A stretch of DNA of 10,086 nt from positions 1 to 10,086 of the forward strand of contig JACDGC010000094.1 of the NCBI GenBank assembly GCA_013815535.1. The letters are read 5' to 3'. Every line of letters starts with the position of its first letter. Position 1 is the first letter of the stretch. A program made the position numbers and the translations under genes. Below, in pieces: positions 1-6,117 of this stretch. The notes under the pieces were generated by a model. That model did no database searches and had not been told where the DNA came from. It saw only the letters and a list, made by a program, of their open reading frames with translations. Origin of the DNA: Ktedonobacterales bacterium (GTDB lineage Bacteria; Chloroflexota; Ktedonobacteria; Ktedonobacterales; JACDGC01).

Positions 1-141
1 CCCGTGGGTGGTGGAGGGCCGCCACCACCCACGGTGGTGCCAACCGCGACGCACCCGCGACCCACGCCGACGCCCATCCCACCGACCCCAACGGTGGGGG
101 TCAAGCGGACGCCATTGGTGGTCAGTCCCCCCGCTCCGTGA
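1..141 (+). CDS. C-terminal end of a Pro/Thr-rich protein (partial)
   Basis: Reading from base 1 in frame 1 there are 46 sense codons and then TGA at 139-141. The translation is rich in Pro, Thr, Gly and Val: a Gly4-Pro4 block, then a Thr/Pro alternation ending in SPPAP. Low-complexity Pro/Thr tails and linkers of this kind are typical of secreted or surface proteins in several GC-rich bacteria, including Chloroflexota. The beginning lies outside the window, so no function can be named. The other two forward frames give Arg/His/Trp-rich or mixed sequence and look less protein-like. The stop lies 20 bases inside the 3' end of mutS on the other strand, a tail-to-tail overlap. It could instead be non-coding repeat-like sequence between convergent genes. 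Confidence 0.45.
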   Translation, partial: PVGGGGPPPPTVVPTATHPRPTPTPIPPTPTVGVKRTPLVVSPPAP

Positions 142-2830
142 GCTCGCTGCGCAGACGATAGAGCGTCTGCATCGCTTCGAGGGGGGTCATCTCTTCCAGG
201 GGTAACTCGCGCAGTTGCGCCACGATGGGGTCTGGGCCAGCGGGCGGCGTAAACAGCGACATCTGGATGTTCAACGCGTCGCGTTGGGGCACCGGCTCAC
301 GCATCGCCCGCTTGCGGTTGGGGGCATCGCCGTATTTTTCGAGATCCGCCAGAATCTCTTCGGCGCGGCGCAACACCTGACGGGGAATGCCCGCCAACTG
401 CGCCACATGGATGCCATAACTGCGATCCGCGCCGCCTGGCACCAGCGTCCGCAGGAAGATCACCTGCCCGCCCTCCTCGGTGACGGCGACGGTGTAGGGG
501 CGCACATGCGGCAATTGCCGCGCCACCTCGACCAACTCATGGTAATGGGTGGCGAAGAGCGTCTTGGCACCACAGCGGGGATGGCGATGCAGATATTCGA
601 CAATCGCCCGCGCGATGGCGAGGCCATCATAGGTGCTGGTGCCCCGCCCGATCTCATCCAAAATCACCAGGCTGCGGGGGGTCGCGTGGCGTAGGATGTT
701 GGCCGTCTCGATCATTTCGACCATGAACGTGGATTGCCCCGTGGCGAGGTCATCTTGCGCGCCGATGCGGGTGAAGATGCGGTCGACCAGCCCAATGCGC
801 GCGGCCTCCGCCGGGACGAAAGAGCCGATCTGGGCCAACAAAACGATGAGCGCCGTCTGCCGCATGATGGTTGATTTGCCCGACATGTTGGGGCCGGTGA
901 TGAGCATGACCTGGGTGGCGTCGCCATCCAGATCGATATCATTGGGGACGAAGGGCAGGTCACGCTGCGTCTGCTCGATGACGGGGTGACGCCCCGCGAC
1001 GAGGTGGATGCGCGGGCCTTCGTCCAACTGCGGTCGGCTGTAATTATAGCGTTCGGCGACCTCGGCCAGCGCCACCAGCACATCGAGCATGGCGATGGCG
1101 CGGGCCGTCTCGACGATGCGCTCCGCGTGGATGGTGGCCAAGTCGCCCCGCAACTTCACGAAGATCTCGTATTCCAGTTTGGTCGAACGCTCCTGGGCAT
1201 TCAGCACCAGCGCCTCGTATTCCTTGAGCGCGGGGGTGATGTAGCGTTCCGCGTTCGTCACGGTCTGCTTGCGAATGTAGTCACTGGGCGCACGCGACAC
1301 ATGGGAGTTGGAAATTTCGATGAAATAGCCAAAGACTTTGTTGAAGCCAACCTTGAGGTTGGTGATGCCGGTGCGTTTGCGCTCGACGGCCTCTAGCGCG
1401 GCGATCCATTCGCGCGCACCCCGTGACCGCTCATGGATGTCATCCAACTCGGGGGCATAGGTGGGGCGGATGATGCCACCCTCGGTGATGAGGATGGGGG
1501 GCGTTTCGACCACCGCCGCCTCGATCATCGCGGCCACATCGGTGCAGGCATCGACGGGTTGGCCGACGACGGCGGGCAGCGAAACCGCGCCGCCGTCGCC
1601 GATCAGCGCCTCCACCGCGCGCAGGCCCGCCGCCAGCGCGACCAGATCGCGCGGGGTGGCGATGCGCTGCAACACGCGGTTCGCCAGCCGTTCGAGATCG
1701 CCGACTTTGCGCAACGCGGCGGCAAAGCGCGCACGTTCCAGGGGATGCTCCAGCAGCAGGGCAATGGCATCCTGGCGGCGCACCAATTCCGGCAGGTCCA
1801 GCAGCGGCTGGCCGAGCCAACGGCGCAGCAACCGGCTGCCCATCGGCGTCTGAGTTTGATCGAGCACCCAGAAGAGCGAGCCGCGTGCCCCACGCTCGCG
1901 CCCACTCTCGAAGAGTTCCAGGTTGCGGCGCGTGTAGGCGTCCAAGATCATGTAGCGGTCGATGGCATAGGTGCTGAGGGTGATGAGTTGATCCACCGCG
2001 TCACGCTGCGTCAGATGCACATAGGCCAAGATGGCCCCCGCCGCGCGCACGGCTAGCGGCAGCTTCTCGCAGCCAAAGCCTTCGAGCGACGCCACGCCAA
2101 AATGGCGCAACAACTGCTCACGCGCGCCACGCTCGGCGAAGTCGCGGGCTTCGAGGGGGGTGACATGGCCGACAAAGGGGGCGACGCGGGCAACCCACTC
2201 TGGCAGGCCATCGGGGTCGCCAAGCGCATCGGGGTCGGCCTCCACTGCCAGCTTGAGGGCACGCGGGGTCAGCCGCGCGCGGGTGGGGGCCTCCACCAGC
2301 ACTTCGGCGGCACCGATGCGGGCAAGCTCTTGCGCCAACGTGGTTTCGGGGTCGGCAGTGGCAGCCTGGGTGCAACAGAACTCGCCAGTGGTGATGTCCA
2401 CATAAGCCAACCCCACCCCACCCGGACCAACGACGGCGGCAGCCAGATAGTTGTTGCTGCGTGCAGCCAGCATGGCCGGGTCCACCACGGTGCCGGGAGT
2501 GATGACGCGCGTCACTTCGCGCTCGACCAGGCCCTTGCCGTTCGGCTCGGTCATCTGCTCGACCACCGCCACGCGATAGCCCATCCCGATCAGCCGGGCG
2601 ATGTAGCCCTCGGCGGCGTGGTGCGGCACGCCCGCCATCGGCGAACGCTCGCCACGCCCCCATTCGCGCTTGGTGAGGGTCAACTCTAATTCACGGGCAA
2701 TGACTTCGGCATCCGTATCGAAGGCTTCGTAGAAATCGCCCAGGCGAAAAAAGATCAGCGCGTCGGGGTATTGCCGCTTGATGCCCAAATATTGCGTGCG
2801 GATGGGGGAATGTTGCTCGACCGTTACCAT
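122..2830 (-). CDS. mutS: DNA mismatch repair protein MutS
   Basis: MutS binds mismatched or looped bases and, as an ATPase clamp, recruits MutL to start repair in the cytoplasm. Numbered from the upstream ATG at 2875 (917 residues), the mismatch-reading Phe-x-Glu motif (GDFYEAF) is F48/E50. The core and clamp domains follow, then Walker A GPNMSGKST at 661-669, the STFMVEM segment at 715-721, Walker B with D740/E741, and the FATHYHEL switch at 774-781. QMSLF at 871-875 matches a beta-clamp binding motif. The protein is full length and has no visible lesion. Two starts are possible. I prefer the ATG at 2830 (902 residues), which puts the Phe at 33, near E. coli F36, and leaves room for the candidate promoter at 2879-2887. 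The ATG at 2875 has no ribosome binding site and would sit at or before the transcript start. Neither start has a strong Shine-Dalgarno; the 2830 start has AAGGA about 13 bases upstream. Confidence 0.97.
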   Translation of the reverse strand: MVTVEQHSPIRTQYLGIKRQYPDALIFFRLGDFYEAFDTDAEVIARELELTLTKREWGRGERSPMAGVPHHAAEGYIARLIGMGYRVAVVEQMTEPNGKGLVEREVTRVITPGTVVDPAMLAARSNNYLAAAVVGPGGVGLAYVDITTGEFCCTQAATADPETTLAQELARIGAAEVLVEAPTRARLTPRALKLAVEADPDALGDPDGLPEWVARVAPFVGHVTPLEARDFAERGAREQLLRHFGVASLEGFGCEKLPLAVRAAGAILAYVHLTQRDAVDQLITLSTYAIDRYMILDAYTRRNLELFESGRERGARGSLFWVLDQTQTPMGSRLLRRWLGQPLLDLPELVRRQDAIALLLEHPLERARFAAALRKVGDLERLANRVLQRIATPRDLVALAAGLRAVEALIGDGGAVSLPAVVGQPVDACTDVAAMIEAAVVETPPILITEGGIIRPTYAPELDDIHERSRGAREWIAALEAVERKRTGITNLKVGFNKVFGYFIEISNSHVSRAPSDYIRKQTVTNAERYITPALKEYEALVLNAQERSTKLEYEIFVKLRGDLATIHAERIVETARAIAMLDVLVALAEVAERYNYSRPQLDEGPRIHLVAGRHPVIEQTQRDLPFVPNDIDLDGDATQVMLITGPNMSGKSTIMRQTALIVLLAQIGSFVPAEAARIGLVDRIFTRIGAQDDLATGQSTFMVEMIETANILRHATPRSLVILDEIGRGTSTYDGLAIARAIVEYLHRHPRCGAKTLFATHYHELVEVARQLPHVRPYTVAVTEEGGQVIFLRTLVPGGADRSYGIHVAQLAGIPRQVLRRAEEILADLEKYGDAPNRKRAMREPVPQRDALNIQMSLFTPPAGPDPIVAQLRELPLEEMTPLEAMQTLYRLRSELTERGD

Positions 2831-2878
2831 GCCACTCTCGGCTTCCTTTTCCGGGGGATGCACTGCTGCTATCATGTC

Positions 2879-2887
2879 ATTCTAGCA
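2879..2887 (-). promoter_or_regulatory. Candidate extended -10 promoter for mutS
   Basis: Read on the minus strand this is TGC followed by TAGAAT, an extended -10 (TGn plus a hexamer matching TATAAT at 4 of 6). No good -35 is seen at 16-18 bases, which is common for extended -10 promoters. Transcription would begin near 2870-2873, at or inside the first possible mutS ATG, so it favours translation from the ATG at 2830. It lies in the 32-base gap after the dehydrogenase stop, so mutS could be read both from here and by readthrough. Confidence 0.35.
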
Positions 2888-2907
2888 CACCCCACGTGGG
2901 CTGGCGA

Positions 2908-3894
2908 TCAATAGCCGCGCGTATAGTCCACTTGGTTAAGCAGCGGCTCCTGATTGGTGAAACGGCGCAGGTTTTCGGCGAAGAGTTGGGCGACGCGGGT
3001 GGCATAGCCGGTGGTGAGGCCCGACATGTGGGGCGTCACCAGCACGCCGGGGATGTCCCAGAGCGGGCTCGTGCGCGCCAGCGGCTCCTCCGCCGTCACA
3101 TCCAACGCGGCCCCGGCGATCCAGCGTTCGCGGAGGGCGCGAATGAGGCTGGCCTCTTGCACGACCTCGCCACGTGCCACGTTGATGAGCAGGGCATTGG
3201 TGCGCATCGCCCGCAACTCGCGCTCGCCGATCATTCCAATGGTGGCGTTCGTCAGAGGGACGCTGAGCACGACGACATCGCTTTCGCCCAGCAACTCGGT
3301 CAACTGGTCGGGGCGATAGAGCAAGTCGCAGTCTGGATCGCTCCATTCTTCTTGCGCGGTGCGCCGCAAACCCACCACGCGCATGCGAAAGCCGCGCGCG
3401 ATGCCAGCGGCACGGCGACCAATCGCCCCCAAGCCAACGATCCCCAAGGTGCGCCCCTGCAACTCGAAGCCGCGCAACGCGCCCCAGGTGCGCCCTTGCG
3501 CCCACTCTTTGCGGGTTTGCAGCCGCAGCATCTCGTCCCACTTGCGCGCGAAGATCAACATCGCCCCAAAGATATATTCGGCGATGGCCTGGGCATTCGC
3601 GGAACTGACGGTGGTGACGACGAAGGGTTGATCGCCATGCAACACGCCCTCGCGGATCAGGTTATCGACGCCCGCGCCGGGATATTGCAGCCAGCGCAGA
3701 TGCGGGGCCAGCGTGACGACATCCGCAGGCGGGCGGAAGGTGCAGAGGACCTCCGCACCAGGAAGGGCGCGTCGCAGCGCCGTGATGTCGCTCACCACCT
3801 CGACGCGGCTGTTGGGGCCGACGACCTCACGCAGCAGCCGTTGATCGTCCGAGCTGAACGCGAAATCCGTCACAATCGAGAGCGCATCGCTCAT
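2908..3894 (-). CDS. D-isomer specific 2-hydroxyacid dehydrogenase
   Basis: This 328-residue cytoplasmic oxidoreductase belongs to the family that reduces 2-oxo acids (glyoxylate, hydroxypyruvate and similar) to D-2-hydroxy acids with NAD(P)H. The Rossmann dinucleotide motif GLGAIGR is at 154-160. The catalytic triad is visible as R241 (in VARGEVV), E270 (in AEEPL) and H289 (in TPHMSG); the 29- and 19-residue spacings fit the family. The second beta strand of the nucleotide fold ends in VVGLRRT (173-179) where NAD-specific members have an Asp, so NADP(H) preference is likely (inference). Substrate cannot be told from sequence; GhrA-like glyoxylate/hydroxypyruvate reductase is one possibility. 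The start is supported by GAGGAG at 3903-3908, 8 bases before the ATG. mutS follows 32 to 77 bases downstream on the same strand, and the YtrA-type repressor gene is divergent. Confidence 0.93.
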   Translation of the reverse strand: MSDALSIVTDFAFSSDDQRLLREVVGPNSRVEVVSDITALRRALPGAEVLCTFRPPADVVTLAPHLRWLQYPGAGVDNLIREGVLHGDQPFVVTTVSSANAQAIAEYIFGAMLIFARKWDEMLRLQTRKEWAQGRTWGALRGFELQGRTLGIVGLGAIGRRAAGIARGFRMRVVGLRRTAQEEWSDPDCDLLYRPDQLTELLGESDVVVLSVPLTNATIGMIGERELRAMRTNALLINVARGEVVQEASLIRALRERWIAGAALDVTAEEPLARTSPLWDIPGVLVTPHMSGLTTGYATRVAQLFAENLRRFTNQEPLLNQVDYTRGY

Positions 3895-3902
3895 GGGGGC
3901 AT

Positions 3903-3908
3903 CTCCTC
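3903..3908 (-). promoter_or_regulatory. Ribosome binding site of the dehydrogenase
   Basis: GAGGAG on the minus strand lies 8 bases upstream of the ATG at 3894. It is a near-ideal Shine-Dalgarno and fixes the start of the dehydrogenase. Confidence 0.8.
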
Positions 3909-3943
3909 ATTCGTGCTGCGGTGGCGCGCGGCGGCGCCCCCAT

Positions 3944-3972
3944 AGCATACCTCATTGCTCAACCGATCTCCA
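3944..3972 (-). promoter_or_regulatory. Weak candidate promoter for the dehydrogenase
   Basis: On the minus strand TGGAGA (3967-3972) and TATGCT (3944-3949) are separated by 17 bases; each hexamer matches the sigma70 consensus at 4 of 6 positions. Its -35 box is one base from the -35 box of the divergent repressor promoter, so the two promoters would be back to back. The match is modest and could be chance. Confidence 0.35.
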
Positions 3973-3973
3973 C

Positions 3974-4002
3974 TTGACTAACTGTACTAGTTATGTTAGT
4001 AT
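3974..4002 (+). promoter_or_regulatory. Sigma70-type promoter of the repressor/membrane protein operon
   Basis: TTGACT (3974-3979, 5 of 6 to consensus) and TAGTAT (3997-4002, 4 of 6) have an ideal 17-base spacer. The segment is strikingly AT-rich against its GC-rich surroundings. Transcription should start about 6 to 8 bases after the -10, at 4008-4010, which coincides with the repressor ATG at 4010. The mRNA would then have almost no leader. Confidence 0.75.
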
Positions 4003-4003
4003 A
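3983..4003 (+). promoter_or_regulatory. Inverted-repeat operator, probably for the GntR/YtrA-type repressor
   Basis: Half-sites TGTACTA (3983-3989) and TAGTATA (3997-4003) form an inverted repeat with one mismatch and a 7-base centre. A second, overlapping pair ACTAAC (3977-3982) and GTTAGT (3995-4000) is a perfect inverted repeat, as is TAACT/AGTTA (3979-3983 and 3989-3993). The symmetry covers the spacer and -10 box, so a bound dimer would block RNA polymerase. Palindromic sites in their own promoters are usual for GntR-family repressors; assignment to this gene is an inference from position. Confidence 0.6.
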
Positions 4004-4009
4004 GTGAGC

Positions 4010-4408
4010 ATGAAACCGAGCATCTCAATCGATGAGCGCAGCAAAGAGCCGATCTATCGGCAGATCATGCAAGGCGTGCGCCATCTGGTGGCAACGGGGC
4101 AACTGGTGGCGGGCGATGAATTGCCCTCGCTGCGACAACTGGCCGTGGACCTGAACGTGCACCTGAACACGGTGGCCCTGGCCTATCGTGAACTCGAACG
4201 CCAGGGCATCGTGCGCCTGCGCCAGGGGTCGCGTGCCACCATCTTGTCGGTCGATCGGGCCAGCTTGGTGCCAGATCCCCAGGTCCACACGCTGTTGCGC
4301 GAACAATTGGAGCGTCTGCGCACCGAGGCGATTCTCGCGGGCGTGCCCCTCGCGGAGGTGCGCGAGTTGGCGATGGAAGTCTTGCAAGAAGACGCAGAGG
4401 GCGGCTAG
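4010..4408 (+). CDS. GntR family transcriptional regulator, YtrA subfamily
   Basis: This is a 132-residue DNA-binding repressor. Residues about 8-80 form the GntR winged helix-turn-helix: KEPIYRQI at the start of helix 1, then LPSLRQLAVDL and NTVALAYRELERQGIV for the recognition region, and the wing near RLRQGSRA. Only about 45 residues follow, predicted as two helices. This is the hallmark of the short YtrA subfamily, which lacks the large ligand-binding domain of FadR or HutC types. The frame stays open upstream to 3893, but those 39 residues are Cys/His/Ser-rich, and reading from there would place the promoter inside the gene, so I chose the ATG at 4010. There is no clear Shine-Dalgarno, which fits a leaderless mRNA. 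The membrane protein gene follows after 35 bases. YtrA-type regulators usually control the membrane proteins or transporters encoded in their own operon. Confidence 0.92.
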   Translation: MKPSISIDERSKEPIYRQIMQGVRHLVATGQLVAGDELPSLRQLAVDLNVHLNTVALAYRELERQGIVRLRQGSRATILSVDRASLVPDPQVHTLLREQLERLRTEAILAGVPLAEVRELAMEVLQEDAEGG

Positions 4409-4431
4409 CTAGCGCGCTACTTCAGCGAAAC

Positions 4432-4436
4432 AGGAG
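4432..4436 (+). promoter_or_regulatory. Ribosome binding site of the DUF1648/DUF5808-type membrane protein
   Basis: AGGAG is placed 7 bases before the ATG at 4444. It contrasts with the missing site on the preceding repressor gene, so the second gene of the operon may be translated more efficiently than the first. Confidence 0.7.
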
Positions 4437-4443
4437 CAAGCAC

Positions 4444-5532
4444 ATGCAACCTTATTTGTATTTTTCCACGGGACTCATCGCGGTGTTAACCGGGCTGGAA
4501 TGGTTTGTGCCCGCGATCTTCCGCCCCACCAACCTCTTCGGGGTGACGGTCGCGCCCGACGCGGCGCGCCAACCAGAAGGCCGCGCCATCATCCGCCGCT
4601 GGCGCGCGAGCATCGCGGCGCTGGGGCTGGCGGGGATCGCGCTGACGGTGGCGCTGGCACCCCTTGAGCCAGTGGTGGTGTTGCTGGCACGCACGGGCAT
4701 CTTGCTGGTGGTGGCACTGGGGCAGGTCGCGCTCTACATTGGCTCGCATCACCAGGCCCAGGCGCTGGCGATCCCCGAGGCGGGGGCGGTGCGCACCGCC
4801 TCGCTGGCGGCACGGCCACACGTGCCCCTGATCCCGTGGTGGTGGGAGGCGCTCCCGCTGGCCCTTATCGGCGGCACCGCCTTTGTGCTGGCCCAGCAAT
4901 ATGCCGCTGCGCCCGCCATCATTCCCGTCCACTGGAACATCAATAACATGGTGGATCGCACGGCGGCGAAGTCGGTGGGGTCGTTCTTCCTGATGGTGTG
5001 GATGCAGGTGGGGCTCTATGCTCTGCTGACATTCATCACCGCGACGTTGAGCCGGACGCGCATCGGCAACAATGCCACCACAGGCAGCCAACAATATCGT
5101 CTGGCGATAGCGCGCTACCTCTTCTTCGTCAAAGGCATGATCATCGTGCTGCTGGGGACGATGGGGCTGGTGATCGCCAACAACTCCGTGACGAACACAA
5201 CGCCAAGCACGGCGCTCTTCATCGCGCCGTTGGGCTTCGTCGTCGTGGTGCTGGCGGTGGGAACGTTCATCTTCTTTCGCTATGGTCAGGGTGGGTGGCG
5301 AGTGGATGCGCGGGCGGGCACGCTGCCCGCCGCCGATAACATGCCCGATAGCGCCTGGAAAGGCGGCGTGCTTTATTACAACCCCAACGATCCGGCGCTC
5401 TTTGTGGAACGCCGCTCGGGGATGGGCTTTACGTTGAACTTTGGCCACCGTGGCAGTTGGTTATTCATGGGGGGCTTGCTGGTGTTCATCGTGGCGGCAA
5501 CAGTCGTGCCCATCGTGCTGGCGGGGAGATAA
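4444..5532 (+). CDS. Polytopic membrane protein with DUF1648-like and DUF5808-like motifs
   Basis: This 362-residue inner-membrane protein has about eight predicted membrane spans, near residues 3-24, 56-72, 76-100, 135-150, 177-200, 228-246, 257-278 and 338-359. Residues 158-171 contain IPVHWNINNMVDR, the conserved 'P-x-HW-N-x-x-G/M-x-x-D' signature of DUF1648, the domain also found in SdpI-type immunity proteins. Near the C-terminus, W305 to G334 (GGVLYYNPNDPALFVE and GMGFTLNFG) matches the DUF5808 signature. The N-terminal LFGVTV segment is also usual for this class. Proteins of this class are often encoded next to a YtrA/GntR repressor, as here, and may take part in envelope stress or antimicrobial peptide response. 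That role is inference; no biochemical activity is established. The ATG at 4444 has a good ribosome binding site. The last 157 bases overlap a candidate ORF on the opposite strand. Confidence 0.85.
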   Translation: MQPYLYFSTGLIAVLTGLEWFVPAIFRPTNLFGVTVAPDAARQPEGRAIIRRWRASIAALGLAGIALTVALAPLEPVVVLLARTGILLVVALGQVALYIGSHHQAQALAIPEAGAVRTASLAARPHVPLIPWWWEALPLALIGGTAFVLAQQYAAAPAIIPVHWNINNMVDRTAAKSVGSFFLMVWMQVGLYALLTFITATLSRTRIGNNATTGSQQYRLAIARYLFFVKGMIIVLLGTMGLVIANNSVTNTTPSTALFIAPLGFVVVVLAVGTFIFFRYGQGGWRVDARAGTLPAADNMPDSAWKGGVLYYNPNDPALFVERRSGMGFTLNFGHRGSWLFMGGLLVFIVAATVVPIVLAGR

Positions 5533-5786
5533 GGAGGCCGCCACATGGGGCGCAGGTGGATGGGGGTGGGGAGGCCGCGCCCCTGACGTTCGTCATGGGT
5601 GAAGCAACTGGCTCGCCACGGGGGCACCGCCGCGCCACAAATGAAGCAAAAGCTGGGGGCAGGCGTGCCAGCGGAGCGCTGATAGCGCGGCACCACCTGC
5701 CGCAGGCGCAGGCCCGCCGTCACCCGTGGCAACGCGGTGACGGCCACCGTCGCGGGTTCAGGTGGCAGGGGCAAGTCGCCATGCAT
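5376..5786 (-). CDS. Small unrecognised protein with a zinc-ribbon-like Cys/His cluster
   Basis: This 136-residue ORF starts at the ATG at 5786 and is preceded by AGGAGG with a 7-base spacer, the strongest ribosome binding site in the window. Residues 47-64 read FCxxCGAAVPP followed by CxxH (C47, C50, C61, H64). That resembles the second half of zinc-ribbon domains (usually FCxxCGAxVPPxAxFCxxC), with the last Cys replaced by His. The N-terminus is rich in Pro, Val and Arg, and there is no membrane span. The first 85 codons lie in DNA not used by any other gene and about three quarters of them end in G or C (hand count). Codons after about 85 are antisense to the end of the membrane protein gene, with wobble positions coinciding, so openness there is weak evidence. 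It could be a real small gene, a gene whose 3' end was replaced, or chance. Confidence 0.42.
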   Translation of the reverse strand: MHGDLPLPPEPATVAVTALPRVTAGLRLRQVVPRYQRSAGTPAPSFCFICGAAVPPWRASCFTHDERQGRGLPTPIHLRPMWRPPYLPASTMGTTVAATMNTSKPPMNNQLPRWPKFNVKPIPERRSTKSAGSLGL

Positions 5787-5792
5787 CAATCG
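5787..5792 (-). promoter_or_regulatory. Spacer end and ribosome binding site region of the zinc-ribbon-like ORF
   Basis: On the minus strand, AGGAGG ends 7 bases before the ATG at 5786, with the core hexamer at 5794-5799 and the spacer CCGATTG at 5787-5793. This is the main reason for taking the small ORF seriously. No convincing promoter was found upstream of it on the minus strand. Confidence 0.45.
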
Positions 5793-5799
5793 GCCTCCT

Positions 5800-5931
5800 C
5801 ACCAGCGCGTTCCCCATGCCGCGCCTGATCGTCACCCTCAGCATGCCTGAGCAAATGCCCCCATGCCAGGGGCAAAAGTCACGGAAGAACCACGCCAGTC
5901 AGCAGATGATCCGCCGGAAGGCATGCACCAC
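5800..5931 (+). other. Divergent intergenic region with small hairpins
   Basis: The stretch between the small minus-strand ORF and the lipoprotein promoter holds no gene I can support. It contains CTCAG/CTGAG (5837-5841 and 5847-5851) around CATGC, and TGCCCC/GGGGCA (5856-5861 and 5869-5874) with a 7-base loop. The second hairpin is followed by TTT on the minus strand, but no minus-strand gene ends here, so a terminator role is unlikely. Confidence 0.4.
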
Positions 5932-5960
5932 TTCATATTTTTGCGCTGATACGCTACAAT
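5932..5960 (+). promoter_or_regulatory. Sigma70-type promoter of the cupredoxin lipoprotein gene
   Basis: TTCATA (5932-5937, 4 of 6) and TACAAT (5955-5960, 5 of 6) are 17 bases apart in a locally AT-rich segment. The predicted start near 5967 leaves a leader of about 150 bases before the ATG at 6118. The leader holds no obvious riboswitch fold that I can recognise. Confidence 0.55.
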
Positions 5961-6104
5961 AGAATGGCACGGAATGTATCATCTGTCCTCCATCTTCGCT
6001 CGTGATGCAGTAGGATGCTTGCCCCTCACCGCGTAGGTAAACTGGCTGAAGATGAAGCCATAGATTGATCGGCGGCTCACCCATCACACAGTGAAGAGAT
6101 TTCC

Positions 6105-6110
6105 GAGGAG
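6105..6110 (+). promoter_or_regulatory. Ribosome binding site deciding the lipoprotein start
   Basis: GAGGAG lies 7 bases before the ATG at 6118. The in-frame GTG at 6091 lies upstream of this site and would add nine residues before the signal peptide, so it is rejected as the start. Confidence 0.8.
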
Positions 6111-6117
6111 ATATGTT

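Noticed and set aside
2..34. A 13-base-pair perfect hairpin as a terminator of mutS or the left gene
   Set aside because: It has no T run on either strand, lies before the stop of the forward frame, and is explained by Gly codons next to Pro codons, which are complementary.
1433..2056. 207-codon plus-strand frame inside mutS
   Set aside because: It is antisense to conserved MutS core sequence, with an Arg/Gln/His-rich product typical of a shadow frame.
3893..4009. N-terminal extension of the GntR regulator
   Set aside because: The 39 extra residues are Cys/His/Ser-rich, unlike the family, and cover the promoter and operator.
4486..5448. 320-codon minus-strand frame opposite the membrane protein
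   Set aside because: Its translation is His/Arg/Gln-rich with no recognisable motif, and the plus strand encodes a typical polytopic protein.
5974..6036. 20-codon upstream ORF in the lipoprotein leader
   Set aside because: There is no Shine-Dalgarno before its ATG and no regulatory peptide pattern such as repeated codons.
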